NCBI GenBank assembly: GCA_035293985.1
Contig: DATGLS010000032.1
Coordinates: forward strand, 310,001-374,000
Direction of reading: 5' to 3'
DNA: 64,000 nt
From: JAVDCA01 sp035293985
Lineage (GTDB): Bacteria; Pseudomonadota; Alphaproteobacteria; Rhizobiales; Xanthobacteraceae
Shown here piece after piece: positions 32,657 to 41,356 of the stretch. A program made the position numbers and the translations under genes. The first letter of the stretch is position 1. Each line of letters starts with the position of its first letter. The notes beneath the pieces were generated by a model, which was not told where the DNA came from, ran no database searches, and saw only the letters and a program-made list of their open reading frames with translations.

Positions 32657-33832
32657 ATGACCACCGCAACCGAGCCCACACCCGGGCGGATCGGCGAGTT
32701 GACCACATACTTCCTCCGCCTCGGCCTGCTCGGCTTCGGCGGCCCGGTGGCGCTGGTCGGCCAGATGGAGCGCGAGCTCGTCGCCGACAAGGGCTGGCTC
32801 AGCAAGGAGCAGATGCGCGAGGCGATCGCGATCTGCCAGTCCCTGCCCGGTCCGCTCGCGATCCAGGTCGGCATCTACGTGTCATACCTGCGCGCGGGCT
32901 TCTGGGGCGCTTGGGCGGGCGGCTGGGCCTTCATCCTGCCGAACTTCGTCATCGTCGCGGCGCTCGGCGCCCTCTATGTCCGTCTCGGCGACCTGCCCGC
33001 CGTCACCGCCATCTTCTACGGCGTGAGCCCCGCCGTCATCGCGCTGATCCTGCACTCCTGCTACCGGCTCGCGAAGCTCGGCATGGAGGACTGGCTGCAG
33101 TGGGCGATCGCGGCCGCCTGCCTCGTCGTCACCGTGATCCTGCAGGCCGAAGTGGCGCTTTTGTTCATCGGCGCCGGTATCGTCGGCATCATCTATTATG
33201 GGCACGTCCTGCCGCGGCGCAGCGGCGCGCTGGTCATTGCCGCGCTGCCCGCGGCCGCCCCGCTCGCACCCGCCGCAACAGGGTCTACCCTCGGCAATCT
33301 CTTCCTCTTCTTCCTCAAGGCGGGCTCGCTCACCTTCGGGAGCGGCCTCGTCATCGTGCCGTTTCTCGAGCAGGGCTTGGTCCATCAATACGGCTGGCTC
33401 GATCCGCGCCAGTTCCTCATCGCGGTCGCGATCGGCATGATCAGCCCCGGCCCGGTCGTCATCACGGCGACCTTCGTCGGCTATCTGGTCGGCGGATTCC
33501 AAGGCTCGCTCGTCTCGACCATCGGCATCTTCCTTCCCTCCTTCATCCTCGTGCTCGTCGTCGCGCCGTTGCTGGCCCGCTACCGCGCCAACCCGAACGT
33601 GCAGGGTTTCGTCAAGGGCGCCTACGCGGCCGCGATCGGCACCATCCTCGGGGCCTGCATTCTTCTTGGCCGCATCGCGATCGGCGACTGGCTCACCGCG
33701 CTCGTCGGCCTCGTCTCGCTCGCCGTCCTGTTTCGCTGGAAGGTGAGCAACCCGCTGCTGATCGCCGCGACGGCCGCGGTCGGCTTGATTGCCTACCCGT
33801 GGCTGCAGCCGGCCTGGGTGATGGTGAAGTAG
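32657..33832 (+). CDS. chrA: Chromate transporter ChrA (long-chain, two-domain)
   Basis: A 391-residue membrane protein with two homologous CHR halves. The first contains LRLGLLGFGGPVALVGQMER and AICQSLPGPLAIQVGIYVSY, and the second FLKAGSLTFGSGLVIVPFLE and AIGMISPGPVVITATFVGYL. The FGGP and PGP motifs define the CHR superfamily. It exports chromate across the inner membrane by proton-linked transport. It follows the SOD and Cys-rich genes closely. No intact chrB regulator is present; only a rhodanese-like remnant lies at the head of the island. Confidence 0.95.
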   Translation: MTTATEPTPGRIGELTTYFLRLGLLGFGGPVALVGQMERELVADKGWLSKEQMREAIAICQSLPGPLAIQVGIYVSYLRAGFWGAWAGGWAFILPNFVIVAALGALYVRLGDLPAVTAIFYGVSPAVIALILHSCYRLAKLGMEDWLQWAIAAACLVVTVILQAEVALLFIGAGIVGIIYYGHVLPRRSGALVIAALPAAAPLAPAATGSTLGNLFLFFLKAGSLTFGSGLVIVPFLEQGLVHQYGWLDPRQFLIAVAIGMISPGPVVITATFVGYLVGGFQGSLVSTIGIFLPSFILVLVVAPLLARYRANPNVQGFVKGAYAAAIGTILGACILLGRIAIGDWLTALVGLVSLAVLFRWKVSNPLLIAATAAVGLIAYPWLQPAWVMVK

Positions 33833-33854
33833 CGCCCTCTCGATCCAGGAGGCG

Positions 33855-34871
33855 ATGATGCGATCACGTATGTCCATGCTGAACGCATCACTGGTCGCCG
33901 CGGCGCTCGCGGCGACCGCGCCCGGACCGGCGACTGCGCAACCCGTCGCTGCGACGCCGCTTCAGCTCGAAACAAAAATCCCGCTCGGCCAGGTCAAAGG
34001 CCGGATCGACCACCTCGCGGTCGACCTCGCGCATCACCGTCTGTTCGTGGCCGAGCTCGGCAACGACACCGTCGCGGTGGTCGACCTCGACTCGCGCAAG
34101 CTCCTTCGGGTAATAGCCGGACTGAAGGAGCCGCAGGGCGTCGGCTATGTGCCGTCGACCGAGACGCTCTACGTCGCGAACGCCCGCGACGGCACGGTGC
34201 AGCTCTTTCGCGGCGAGCATGACACGCCCGGCGATGCGGTCCGGCTCGGCGCCGACGCTGACAATGTCCGCTTCGACGCGGCGACCGGCAAGCTCGTCGT
34301 CGGACATGGCGGCGGGGCGCTCGCGATCATCGATCCGGCCAGCGTCAGCAAGCCCGCCGATATCCCGCTGCCAGGCCATCCCGAGGCCTTCCAGCTCACG
34401 CATGACGGGCAGCGCATCTATGTCAACATTCCAAGCGCACAGGCCATCGTCGTGATCGACCGCGCCGCGCGCCGAGAGACCGCGCGCTGGCCGACGCACG
34501 GGATGAGCGCGAACTTCGCGATGGCGCTGGGCGAGGCAGCTGGCGAGGTCATCGTCGCGTTCCGCCACCCCGCGAAGCTCGCGGCCTTCGCGATGGCCAA
34601 CGGCAGCATTGGCGCATCCGCCGACAGCTGCGGCGACATCGACGACGTGTTCGTCGACGCCAAACGCCGGCGCATCTACGCGAGCTGCGGAGAAGGTTTC
34701 CTCGACGTGCTCGACAAGGCGAGTACGCCGTGGCGGCGGCTGGCGCGCGTGCCGACCGTCGCGGGCGCGCGCACCTCGCTGTTCGTGCCGGAGCTCGATC
34801 GCTTGTTCGTCGCCGTCCGCGCCGACGGCCAGGAGCCCGCCGCTATCTGGGTGTTCAGGCCCGTGCCGTAG
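33855..34871 (+). CDS. Secreted YVTN-type beta-propeller protein
   Basis: A 338-residue protein with a signal peptide cleaved near GPATAQ and six to seven beta-propeller units. Repeats are visible as DHLAVDLAHHRLFVAELGND, VGYVPSTETLYVANARDGTV, ADNVRFDAATGKLVVGHGGG and DDVFVDAKRRRIYASCGEGF. YVTN/SMP-30-like propellers bind ligands or metals or act as scaffolds. It starts 23 bp after chrA with CAGGAGG, so it is very likely in the same operon. Its exact role in chromate or metal stress is unknown. Confidence 0.8.
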   Translation: MMRSRMSMLNASLVAAALAATAPGPATAQPVAATPLQLETKIPLGQVKGRIDHLAVDLAHHRLFVAELGNDTVAVVDLDSRKLLRVIAGLKEPQGVGYVPSTETLYVANARDGTVQLFRGEHDTPGDAVRLGADADNVRFDAATGKLVVGHGGGALAIIDPASVSKPADIPLPGHPEAFQLTHDGQRIYVNIPSAQAIVVIDRAARRETARWPTHGMSANFAMALGEAAGEVIVAFRHPAKLAAFAMANGSIGASADSCGDIDDVFVDAKRRRIYASCGEGFLDVLDKASTPWRRLARVPTVAGARTSLFVPELDRLFVAVRADGQEPAAIWVFRPVP

Positions 34872-34900
34872 ACGGCGGCGCATCGGGATCGGAGGTCCGC

Positions 34901-35686
34901 GTGCACAGGTCGATGAGATCGCGAGCTGGCTGGCGTGCGACGGCGGCGTTCGCCGTGTTCGTGTTTGTGACACTCGGCCGGCCCGCGTGGGCCTACCGTC
35001 CCTTCGAAGGCACCGACGCGGCGGTTGCTGATTTGGGCGAGCTCGAGGTCGAGCTACAGCCTGCCGGCGCGGCGAAGCAAGGCACCGAGAGGACGCTGGT
35101 GGCGCCCGATTGGGTCGTCAACTACGGCTTCGCCGATGGCTGGGAAGCCGTCGTCCAGGGACAGGGCCGGTTTCCGTTCGGCCAATCGGAAGAGCGCGCG
35201 AGCTTCGCGGGCGCCGGCATTTCGCTCAAGCACGTCCTGCACGAGGGAAGCCTGCAGGACAAGAGCGGCCCCAGCATCGCGACGGAATTCGGCGCCCTGC
35301 TGCCCGGCATCGACGCGGACCGCGGAGTCGGCGCGACGATTTCCGGCATCGTCTCGCAACGCTTCGAATGGACGACCATCCATCTCGACGCCGCCGCGAC
35401 TTTGACGCGCGACCAGCACGCCGACGCCTTCCTCGGCGCCATCATCGAGGGGCCGTCGACCTGGAAGGTGCGGCCCGTCGCGGAAATCTTCTACGAGAAC
35501 GAGATCGGCACGGCGCAGACCGCCTCGGGCCTGGTCGGCGCCATCTGGCAGGTGAACGACCATCTCAGCCTCGACATCGGCTTTCGCCACGCGCTGGTCG
35601 GCGGCCAGTCCGCCGATGAGATCCGCGCCGGCCTCACCGTCGGCCTGCCGATGCTGTTGGGCGCGCCGTCGCACGCGCGGCGATGA
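34901..35686 (+). CDS. Predicted outer-membrane beta-barrel protein
   Basis: A 261-residue protein from GTG 34901, with GGAGG 5 bases upstream. A signal peptide (AFAVFVFVTLGRPAWA) leads into a mature domain of alternating amphipathic strands: VNYGFADGWEAVVQGQGRF, SFAGAGISLKHVLHEG, PSIATEFGALLPG, FEWTTIHLDAAATLTRD and LSLDIGFRHALVGGQ. This resembles MetA-pathway/transporter-type barrels (Phenol_MetA_deg-like). It could form an outer-membrane channel. It is part of the rightward run after chrA. Confidence 0.6.
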   Translation: MHRSMRSRAGWRATAAFAVFVFVTLGRPAWAYRPFEGTDAAVADLGELEVELQPAGAAKQGTERTLVAPDWVVNYGFADGWEAVVQGQGRFPFGQSEERASFAGAGISLKHVLHEGSLQDKSGPSIATEFGALLPGIDADRGVGATISGIVSQRFEWTTIHLDAAATLTRDQHADAFLGAIIEGPSTWKVRPVAEIFYENEIGTAQTASGLVGAIWQVNDHLSLDIGFRHALVGGQSADEIRAGLTVGLPMLLGAPSHARR

Positions 35687-36365
35687 TTCCGGGAGCAATT
35701 GCGCATGGGAGCTCAGCCAACCGCCTCACCCTTGGGCTTCCCTTCTGCGGTCCGGGTCCCTCGCCGCTACCCTGTCGTTCCTGCTCGCGGCCGCCGTCGT
35801 GCCGCGGCCTTCGTCCGCGTCCCGATCGCCCACTGGCGTCCAGGATCCCGTGCTTCAACTCGATACCGCCCTCGGCGCGGTGCCCTCGCAGGCCGGGGAT
35901 TTCGGCCTGGAACAACCGTTCGATGTCAGCGACGGGCAAAGGGACGTCCGCGACGACCACAGGATCGTCGTCGAGCGGCTGAATTCGCTGAAAGATTTCG
36001 AAATTGCCTTACGTCTCAAGACAACTTCCTCGAACGCAAAGGGTGGAGTAGCACTCCGTCTTTTGACGCCATCCGACTACTATGCGGTCCAAATCAACGC
36101 GATGAACGACAAGATCGTATTCGCGCGCGTCAGCCACGGGAAGTATGACGAGATCGTCGCCGCCCAGTCCGCTATCGGCGATGCGTGGCACAGCTTGACT
36201 ATTCGCGCGCAAGACAACCGCTTCTCGGTCACGCTCGACGGCAAATGGCTGTTCACCGCATACGATACCGTCCTGTCGCGACCGGGCCAGGTGACGCTGT
36301 GGACCAGCACCCACGGCGCGATCGAGTTCGACGGCGTCTCGGTCCAACCGCTCGGGCCGGAGTGA
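35616..36365 (+). CDS. Secreted concanavalin-like (LamG/DUF1080 type) protein
   Basis: The recognisable protein has a signal-like segment (LAATLSFLLAAAVVPRPSSA) and a ~150-residue beta-sandwich domain with FEIALRLKTTSSNAKGGVAL, LTPSDYYAVQINAMNDKIVF and SLTIRAQDNRFSVTLDGKWL, typical of LamG or 3-keto-disaccharide-hydrolase-like folds. The only in-frame ATG (35616) lies 70 bp inside the preceding gene and adds a non-signal N-terminus. A frameshift near the start or a rare start codon is therefore possible. The true start is unresolved. It stops just before the ATP-grasp gene. Confidence 0.6.
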   Translation: MRSAPASPSACRCCWARRRTRGDDSGSNCAWELSQPPHPWASLLRSGSLAATLSFLLAAAVVPRPSSASRSPTGVQDPVLQLDTALGAVPSQAGDFGLEQPFDVSDGQRDVRDDHRIVVERLNSLKDFEIALRLKTTSSNAKGGVALRLLTPSDYYAVQINAMNDKIVFARVSHGKYDEIVAAQSAIGDAWHSLTIRAQDNRFSVTLDGKWLFTAYDTVLSRPGQVTLWTSTHGAIEFDGVSVQPLGPE

Positions 36366-36368
36366 GGC

Positions 36369-37442
36369 ATGCGGGACGACCCTTCGCCCGGCCGTGCGGC
36401 GCTGCTCTGGCGCGGAGATCCGAAGGCCGGTCTTCCGGCGCCGAGCGCCACACGACACCACCTGCTTTTCTCCGCACTCGATGCGGCAGGCATCGCGGCC
36501 GAGCCGGCGCTCTACGCGGAGGAAGCGCAAGACGCCGTGCGCGATCGTCTGCTGCGCTATGACGCGGTGCTGGTTTGGGTCGATCCGCTCAGCAACGGAC
36601 GGGACCGCTCGCGCCTCGATCCGTTGCTGCGCGATCTCGCGGCGCACGGCGTGTGGGTGAGCGCACATCCCGACGTCATCCTCAAAATGGGTGTGAAGGA
36701 GGTCCTCTTTCGCACGCGTGATCTCGGCTGGGCGGCCGACACCGATCTCTATGCTTCCATCGTCGATTTCCGGGCCCGCTTTCCGGCCCGCCTGGCGACC
36801 GGGGGCGCGCGGGTGCTCAAACAGAACCGCGGCAACGGCGGGCAAGGCGTGTGGAAGGTGGAGCTGAGCGGGAACACGCGCGGCAGTTCCGGCGAAGGCA
36901 CCCCCGTTCGCGTTTTGCATGCACAGCGCGGCAGCCTGCCCGAGAGAATGACCCTTGGAGCTTTCATGCGCCGGTGCGAGCCCTATTTTGCGGGCGATGG
37001 ACGGATCATCGATCAGGCGTTCCAGCCGCGTCTGCCGGAAGGAATGATCCGTTGTTACATGGCGCAAAACGAAGTCGTCGGTTTTGGTCAACAGCTGATC
37101 AAGGCGCTGGTGACGCCGCCCGCGGGCGGTGAGCCGGAGGCGCCGGGCCCGCGCATCATGCATCCGGCGGATGCGCCCGCCTTTGCGCGCCTGCGCCGTC
37201 GGATGGAGGACGCATGGGTCCCATCGATGCAGAAGGTCCTCGACGTCCCCACGAGCTCGCTCCCGGCACTGTGGGATGCCGACTTCCTTTATGGCCCGAA
37301 AGGCGCAGACGGGCACGACACCTATGTGTTGTGCGAGATCAACGCGAGCTCGGTCGCGCCCTATCCGGATAGCGCCGTTCCAAAGGTTGCCGTGATCGTG
37401 GCGGCTGCTGTTACGTCAACTCACCAGCGTCGCGCCGGATAA
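36369..37442 (+). CDS. Cj0069-family ATP-grasp-like protein
   Basis: A 357-residue cytoplasmic protein matching the Cj0069 family. ATP-grasp features are ARVLKQNRGNGGQGVWKVEL (Lys151, Asn153, Gly loop 155-160) and the C-terminal VLCEINASSVAPYPDSAV, where Glu and Asn would bind magnesium. Such enzymes join a carboxylate to an amine or thiol through an acyl-phosphate. The substrate is unknown; members recur in chromate or metal loci, so a protective small molecule is a fair guess. It starts 3 bp after the previous stop. Its 3' end overlaps the convergent TauE pseudogene by 27 bp. Confidence 0.8.
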   Translation: MRDDPSPGRAALLWRGDPKAGLPAPSATRHHLLFSALDAAGIAAEPALYAEEAQDAVRDRLLRYDAVLVWVDPLSNGRDRSRLDPLLRDLAAHGVWVSAHPDVILKMGVKEVLFRTRDLGWAADTDLYASIVDFRARFPARLATGGARVLKQNRGNGGQGVWKVELSGNTRGSSGEGTPVRVLHAQRGSLPERMTLGAFMRRCEPYFAGDGRIIDQAFQPRLPEGMIRCYMAQNEVVGFGQQLIKALVTPPAGGEPEAPGPRIMHPADAPAFARLRRRMEDAWVPSMQKVLDVPTSSLPALWDADFLYGPKGADGHDTYVLCEINASSVAPYPDSAVPKVAVIVAAAVTSTHQRRAG

Positions 37443-38150
37443 GAGCAGCAGCGCGAGCACGGACTTGCGAAATCCGCCCGCGCTGAGCCTGCCGTAGAGC
37501 CGAAGCCCGCCCCACACCCCGGCGAGCACCGCCGGCAGCCCGATCGCGAACAACAGCAATGGTGTCACGTCCGACCATGCCGGCGCCGCCGAGCCACAGC
37601 GCGATCATGGCGAAGGTGACGACGCCGGTCGGCTGAAACACGGCGCGCTGCTCGTCCTTCGACCAGCCGCGCAAGCCGGACCAGATCGTCACCACGATGC
37701 CCGCCAGGCGGGTCGCGCCGCCGAGGAGTCCTCCGGCGACGCCGCTGTCGTGTCGCCGATGGCGCCGCCCCGCTTGACCTGCCGGAGCGTCAGCCGCAGC
37801 AGCCCATGAAGGCTGTAGGCGATCAGGAACGCGCCGGTGCCGACGCGCAGCTCCGTGGGCGTGAGCCAGCGCAGCAACGCGATGCCGAGCGGGACGCCGA
37901 CCGCGCTGCCGACCAGGAACGGCAGCAGACGATGCAGCCGGATGGCGGCGCGCAGCTTCCACACCGAGGCGCCCTGCACCACCAACCCGTACCCGACGAT
38001 CAGCGTCGCGCTCTGCGCCGGCGTGAGCACGTGCAGCCACGGGCCGGCCGCGCTGATGTCGAAGGCGAAGCCGACAAGCCCGGTGATGAGCGAAGCCGCG
38101 AATGCCGCAAGCAGGAAGACAATCAGTTGAATGGAATCGAGATCGATCAT
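37416..38150 (-). pseudogene. Frameshifted TauE/SafE sulfite exporter-like permease
   Basis: Three successive frames carry one TauE/SafE protein. The N-terminal frame from ATG 38150 reads IQLIVFLLAAFAASLITGLV to VKRGGAIGDTTAA. A second frame (about 37750 to 37580) reads VTIWSGLRGWSKDEQRAVFQ, then PTGVVTFAMIALW. A third reads TPLLLFAIGLPAVLAGVWGG and SVLALLLLSGATLVS before the stop at 37416. At least two frameshifts are needed to join them, so the exporter is inactive unless the shifts are assembly errors. Members export sulfite or other C/S compounds. Confidence 0.8.
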
Positions 38151-38362
38151 GGCGACACCCCATCTGCCCGGCGAGCGCCAAGCAACGACAGGGCAACGCT
38201 TGGCCGACGAGGGCGTGGCTGAGGGGTGGTTGCCGAAGACCTGGATGGAATCGGGCAGCGATCGCCGCGGGCGTCAATTCACTTGCGGCATGGCCGCGCT
38301 CACATGAACAACCCCACGGCGTTCCGGACATAGTGCCCACCCGTCATGTAACAGGCGTCAAA

Positions 38363-39187
38363 TCAGCGGAGCAATGGGGCGTCTACCTGCATTCCCCTCG
38401 CCTTGATTGCCGCGAGTGCGGCCGGGCTGCGCAGGAAGCGGATAAAGGCGATCGTCGCCTCGGACGGCGTCGCGCCCGTCGGAACACCGACCGTCACGCC
38501 GGTGTAGTTCTGCACCGCTTCGGGGAACGGACCGACATATTGTGCACCGGGCTTGTTCACGATCTCGCTGATCTGCGTCATGCCGAGCGCCCCTGGCCCT
38601 TGCGCGAGCGTCACCTCCGTCACGTCGCCGCCGACGCCGAACCGCGTCTTCGGCTTCAACTGCTCCGCGATTCCGAGCTGCTCGATCACGCGTGCGATGT
38701 GGATGCCGGCAGCGCCGCCGCCGGCCGGAAAAGCGTAGACGACGGTCGGAGCGGCAAGCAACGAGCGCCTGAGTTCCTCGACGGTCGCGATCGTGGGCCT
38801 CGGCGTCCCGGTCGCGACGACGGCGCCGATGCCGACCTTCGCGATCGTCACACGGGTGCCGCCGTCGATCCTGCCCGCGTTCACGAGCTGCTCCATCGAC
38901 GAGGTCGATCCGACGATCAGGTCCGCGGTCTCGCCCGCCATGACGCGATTGGTGATGGCGCCCATGGTGGCGTAGACGAAAACGAGCTTGTGGCCGGACG
39001 AAAGCTCGAATTCGTTGCCTGCGATCTTGAAGATCGTCTGCATCGCGGCGGCGGACAGAATCCGGATCTCCGCCGCATCCGCGCGATGGGTTGCAGAGCA
39101 CATCGTGGACGCGATCACTGTGAACAGGGCGATGCGTCGACTGATCGAATGATGAAACAGAGAGGTCGAGACGCTTGCGTCACTCAT
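38363..39187 (-). CDS. ModA-like extracellular binding protein
   Basis: A 274-residue SBP_bac_11-type binding protein related to 23606-24340. The signal region is IALFTVIASTMCSATHRADA, followed by EIRILSAAAMQTIFKIAGNE, ETADLIVGSTSSMEQLVNAG and ALGMTQISEIVNKPGAQYVG. It binds a small anion or organic ligand, without ModBC partners nearby. AAAGGAG precedes ATG 39187. Its ~155-bp leader is homologous to that of the MATE gene at 41191, including a conserved GCAAAGCATCATTT core, so the two are probably co-regulated by the nearby LysR protein. Confidence 0.85.
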   Translation of the reverse strand: MSDASVSTSLFHHSISRRIALFTVIASTMCSATHRADAAEIRILSAAAMQTIFKIAGNEFELSSGHKLVFVYATMGAITNRVMAGETADLIVGSTSSMEQLVNAGRIDGGTRVTIAKVGIGAVVATGTPRPTIATVEELRRSLLAAPTVVYAFPAGGGAAGIHIARVIEQLGIAEQLKPKTRFGVGGDVTEVTLAQGPGALGMTQISEIVNKPGAQYVGPFPEAVQNYTGVTVGVPTGATPSEATIAFIRFLRSPAALAAIKARGMQVDAPLLR

Positions 39188-39300
39188 GTGCGCTCCTTTC
39201 CCTTCCGGGGCTGGAGCAGCGCTTGGACAATGCGTCTTTTTTCGCCACCGGGCGGCTGCAAGAAGGCCCGGCCGCTGGGATCTAAGGCTGGATCACGTTG

Positions 39301-39345
39301 CCGGCAAAGCATCATTTCTGGGCCCGGCCTGAGATTTTTTCACGC
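39301..39345 (-). promoter_or_regulatory. Shared regulatory element, copy A
   Basis: This contains GCAAAGCATCATTT followed, after ~15 bases, by TGAGATTTTTTCACG. It lies 115-160 bp upstream of the ModA-like start. Copies B (41306-41351) and C (41675-41720) share both blocks at nearly the same spacing. For copies A and B the similarity continues to the ribosome site (GAGCAGCGCTTGGAC and GCGTCTTT blocks). Confidence 0.7.
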
Positions 39346-39383
39346 CGCTCGCCATTCGTCCGATGCCGCCTCGGCCGCGGTGG

Positions 39384-39767
39384 TCACCTGCGGCATGGAC
39401 ATGATGGGACCTTAATCGCGTAGCTGAGAACCGCCTCATCTGCGGCGAAGATGGTGGTGGCCTCGACCCGCCCCGGCGTCCATACGAAGGGTTCCGTGAA
39501 CTGGAGGTCGGGCGCATCTTCCTTGAGACGGACGAAGTCGATCCGGAAAGCGCCGGAGGTCGTCGCACAGGACGCCGCGTCGACCGCGAGGTGCGCGGTC
39601 CACGTCCTTCGCCAGGCATCGATTTCCGAGAACGTCACCGACTGGACGACCAGAGATGGTCGGCAGACCTCCTCGCCGTCGACCGCGTGCGACGCCATGA
39701 GGAGAAGGACGGCGACAGCGGATAGCACAGCGCAATGCGGTCTCATGTCTTGCTCCGTTGCGCTCAT
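39384..39767 (-). CDS. Small secreted protein coupled to the MATE gene
   Basis: A 127-residue protein from ATG 39767 (ATG 39746 also possible) with a signal peptide (AVLSAVAVLLLMASHAVDG). The mature part contains RPSLVVQSVTFSEIDAWRRT and four cysteines (VCRP, SCATT, PSCPC). Its ATG overlaps the stop of the MATE gene (ATGA), so translation is coupled. The family is unknown. A periplasmic accessory role for the exporter is possible but not shown. Confidence 0.6.
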   Translation of the reverse strand: MSATEQDMRPHCAVLSAVAVLLLMASHAVDGEEVCRPSLVVQSVTFSEIDAWRRTWTAHLAVDAASCATTSGAFRIDFVRLKEDAPDLQFTEPFVWTPGRVEATTIFAADEAVLSYAIKVPSCPCRR

Positions 39768-41191
39768 GCCTTCGCGGGCGCCGCAGCGGGCACTTTCACC
39801 CGCAGCACCGTGTAGGCGAGCAGCGCCGCATAGAGACAGAACCCGCACGCGACGGCGGCAAACAGACCGGTGGCGCCGAGGCCGAGCCAGTAGATCGCCG
39901 CGAGCCCGCCGCCGGCGCTCGCCGCCATGCGGATCGCATTGGCGTTCATGGCGGCGACCACGCGGCCGACACCCTGCGTCACGAAGAAGAGGCCGAGCCC
40001 GAGCCCGAAGCACGCATAAGCGGGTCCGACGACGTGCAGGTAGAGCGCGCCGACGCGCGCAACATCGGGGTCGTCGCTGAACAGGCCGATCCACAGGCCG
40101 GGCCGGACCGCGACGATCAGCCCGATCGCGCCGCATACCGCCGCGACCGTGACGGCGCCGCTCCAGGCGATCTCTCTCGCGCGCGCGTATTGCCGCGCGC
40201 CCCAGTTGGTGCCGACCAGCGCGACGATCGCGGTGCCGAAGCCGAACGCGACCGGCTGCAGGATGTACTCGAGCCGCGCCCCCATCGCGTAGCCGACCGC
40301 AGTCTCGCGCCCGAGGTGCCCCGCGATGCCGGTCAGCACCACCACCGACAGGTTGGTGATCGTCGTGTTGATCATGCCCGGCACGCCGATCCGAAGAATT
40401 GCGGCGAACAACTCCCAGCGCGGCGCGATGCCGCGCAGGCGCAGCCGCACGACAGCCTTCGCCGAACGCAGATACCAGATCATGCCGATGCCGCCGACGC
40501 CGAACGGGATCACGAGGCCCCAAGCCGCGCCGGCGGGGCCGAACGCCGGCACCGGCCCGACGCCGAAGATGAGCACCGGCGCGAGCGCGATATGCGCGAG
40601 CACGCATCCGACCAGGACGAAGGCCGGCAAGCTCATATTGCCGGTGCCGCGCACCACGTTGCCGAGCAGATTGAGCACGCAGATGCACACGCCGGCGCCG
40701 AACGCGACATTTGCGTAAGCGAGCGCGGCCGCCAGCATGTCGTCGCGCCCGCCCATCCAGGCGAAGACGAAAGGCCCGCCGAGCAGCATCGCGGCCGCGA
40801 ACATGGCCCCCAGCGCGAGCGCGAGCAGCAAGGCGTGGAAGGCGAGCGCCGCGGCCCGGTCGCGCTCGCCGGCGCCGAGCGCGCGGGCGACCGCCGACGT
40901 CACGCCGTTGCCGATCCCGCTGTTGGTCGTCTGCAGGAGCAGCATCACCCAGGGAAAGGCCAGCGAGGCGCCGGCCAGGGTGTCGGTCCCGAGGTGGCCG
41001 AGGAAGAAGCCGTCGAACGTGATCACGCCCGCGAAGGCGGCGAGGTTGAGGATATTGGGCGCGGCGAGACGCAGCAGTGTCGGCAGGATCGGCCCTTCGA
41101 GCAGCAGCTTGGTGCGTGCCGCCATGCGCGGCGGCGCAGCTGTCGTGGGCGCAATCGATGATGAGGAAAGCGAAGCGCTGGCGTCGCGCAT
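39764..41191 (-). CDS. MATE-family multidrug/metabolite exporter
   Basis: A 475-residue inner-membrane protein with twelve predicted segments in two homologous halves. The first half begins GPILPTLLRLAAPNILNLAA, and the second FAAILRIGVPGMINTTITNL. Further family features are TTNSGIGNGVTSAVARALGA and VGTNWGARQYARAREIAW. MATE proteins export cations, drugs or metabolites against sodium or protons. I chose ATG 41191, preceded by AAGGAG; the frame is open to 41314. The last codons overlap the small secreted gene. Its leader is a duplicate of the ModA-like gene's leader. Confidence 0.92.
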   Translation of the reverse strand: MRDASASLSSSSIAPTTAAPPRMAARTKLLLEGPILPTLLRLAAPNILNLAAFAGVITFDGFFLGHLGTDTLAGASLAFPWVMLLLQTTNSGIGNGVTSAVARALGAGERDRAAALAFHALLLALALGAMFAAAMLLGGPFVFAWMGGRDDMLAAALAYANVAFGAGVCICVLNLLGNVVRGTGNMSLPAFVLVGCVLAHIALAPVLIFGVGPVPAFGPAGAAWGLVIPFGVGGIGMIWYLRSAKAVVRLRLRGIAPRWELFAAILRIGVPGMINTTITNLSVVVLTGIAGHLGRETAVGYAMGARLEYILQPVAFGFGTAIVALVGTNWGARQYARAREIAWSGAVTVAAVCGAIGLIVAVRPGLWIGLFSDDPDVARVGALYLHVVGPAYACFGLGLGLFFVTQGVGRVVAAMNANAIRMAASAGGGLAAIYWLGLGATGLFAAVACGFCLYAALLAYTVLRVKVPAAAPAKA

Positions 41192-41305
41192 GGCCCGCTC
41201 CTTGTCCCGAAGGACGAGAGCAGCGCTTGGACGAGGCGTCTTTAGCGGAAGCCGGGCGGCTGCGGTTTGAGCCCGACATGCCGCGAGATAGCGCCAGCCG
41301 ACGCC

Positions 41306-41351
41306 CGGCTGCAAAGCATCATTTTTTGGAACGCGCCCTAGATTTTCTCAT
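41306..41351 (-). promoter_or_regulatory. Shared regulatory element, copy B
   Basis: TGCAAAGCATCATTTTTTGG followed by CCTAGATTTTCTCATG. It lies about 115-160 bp upstream of the MATE start. The region from here to the MATE ribosome site is homologous to the ModA-like leader. It also lies directly after the DUF1127 gene (41357-41599). Confidence 0.7.
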
Positions 41352-41356
41352 GATCC

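Noticed and set aside
39758..41161. 467-codon plus-strand frame over the MATE gene
   Set aside because: His/Arg/Asp-rich shadow with no family motif. The opposite strand encodes a clear twelve-segment exporter.
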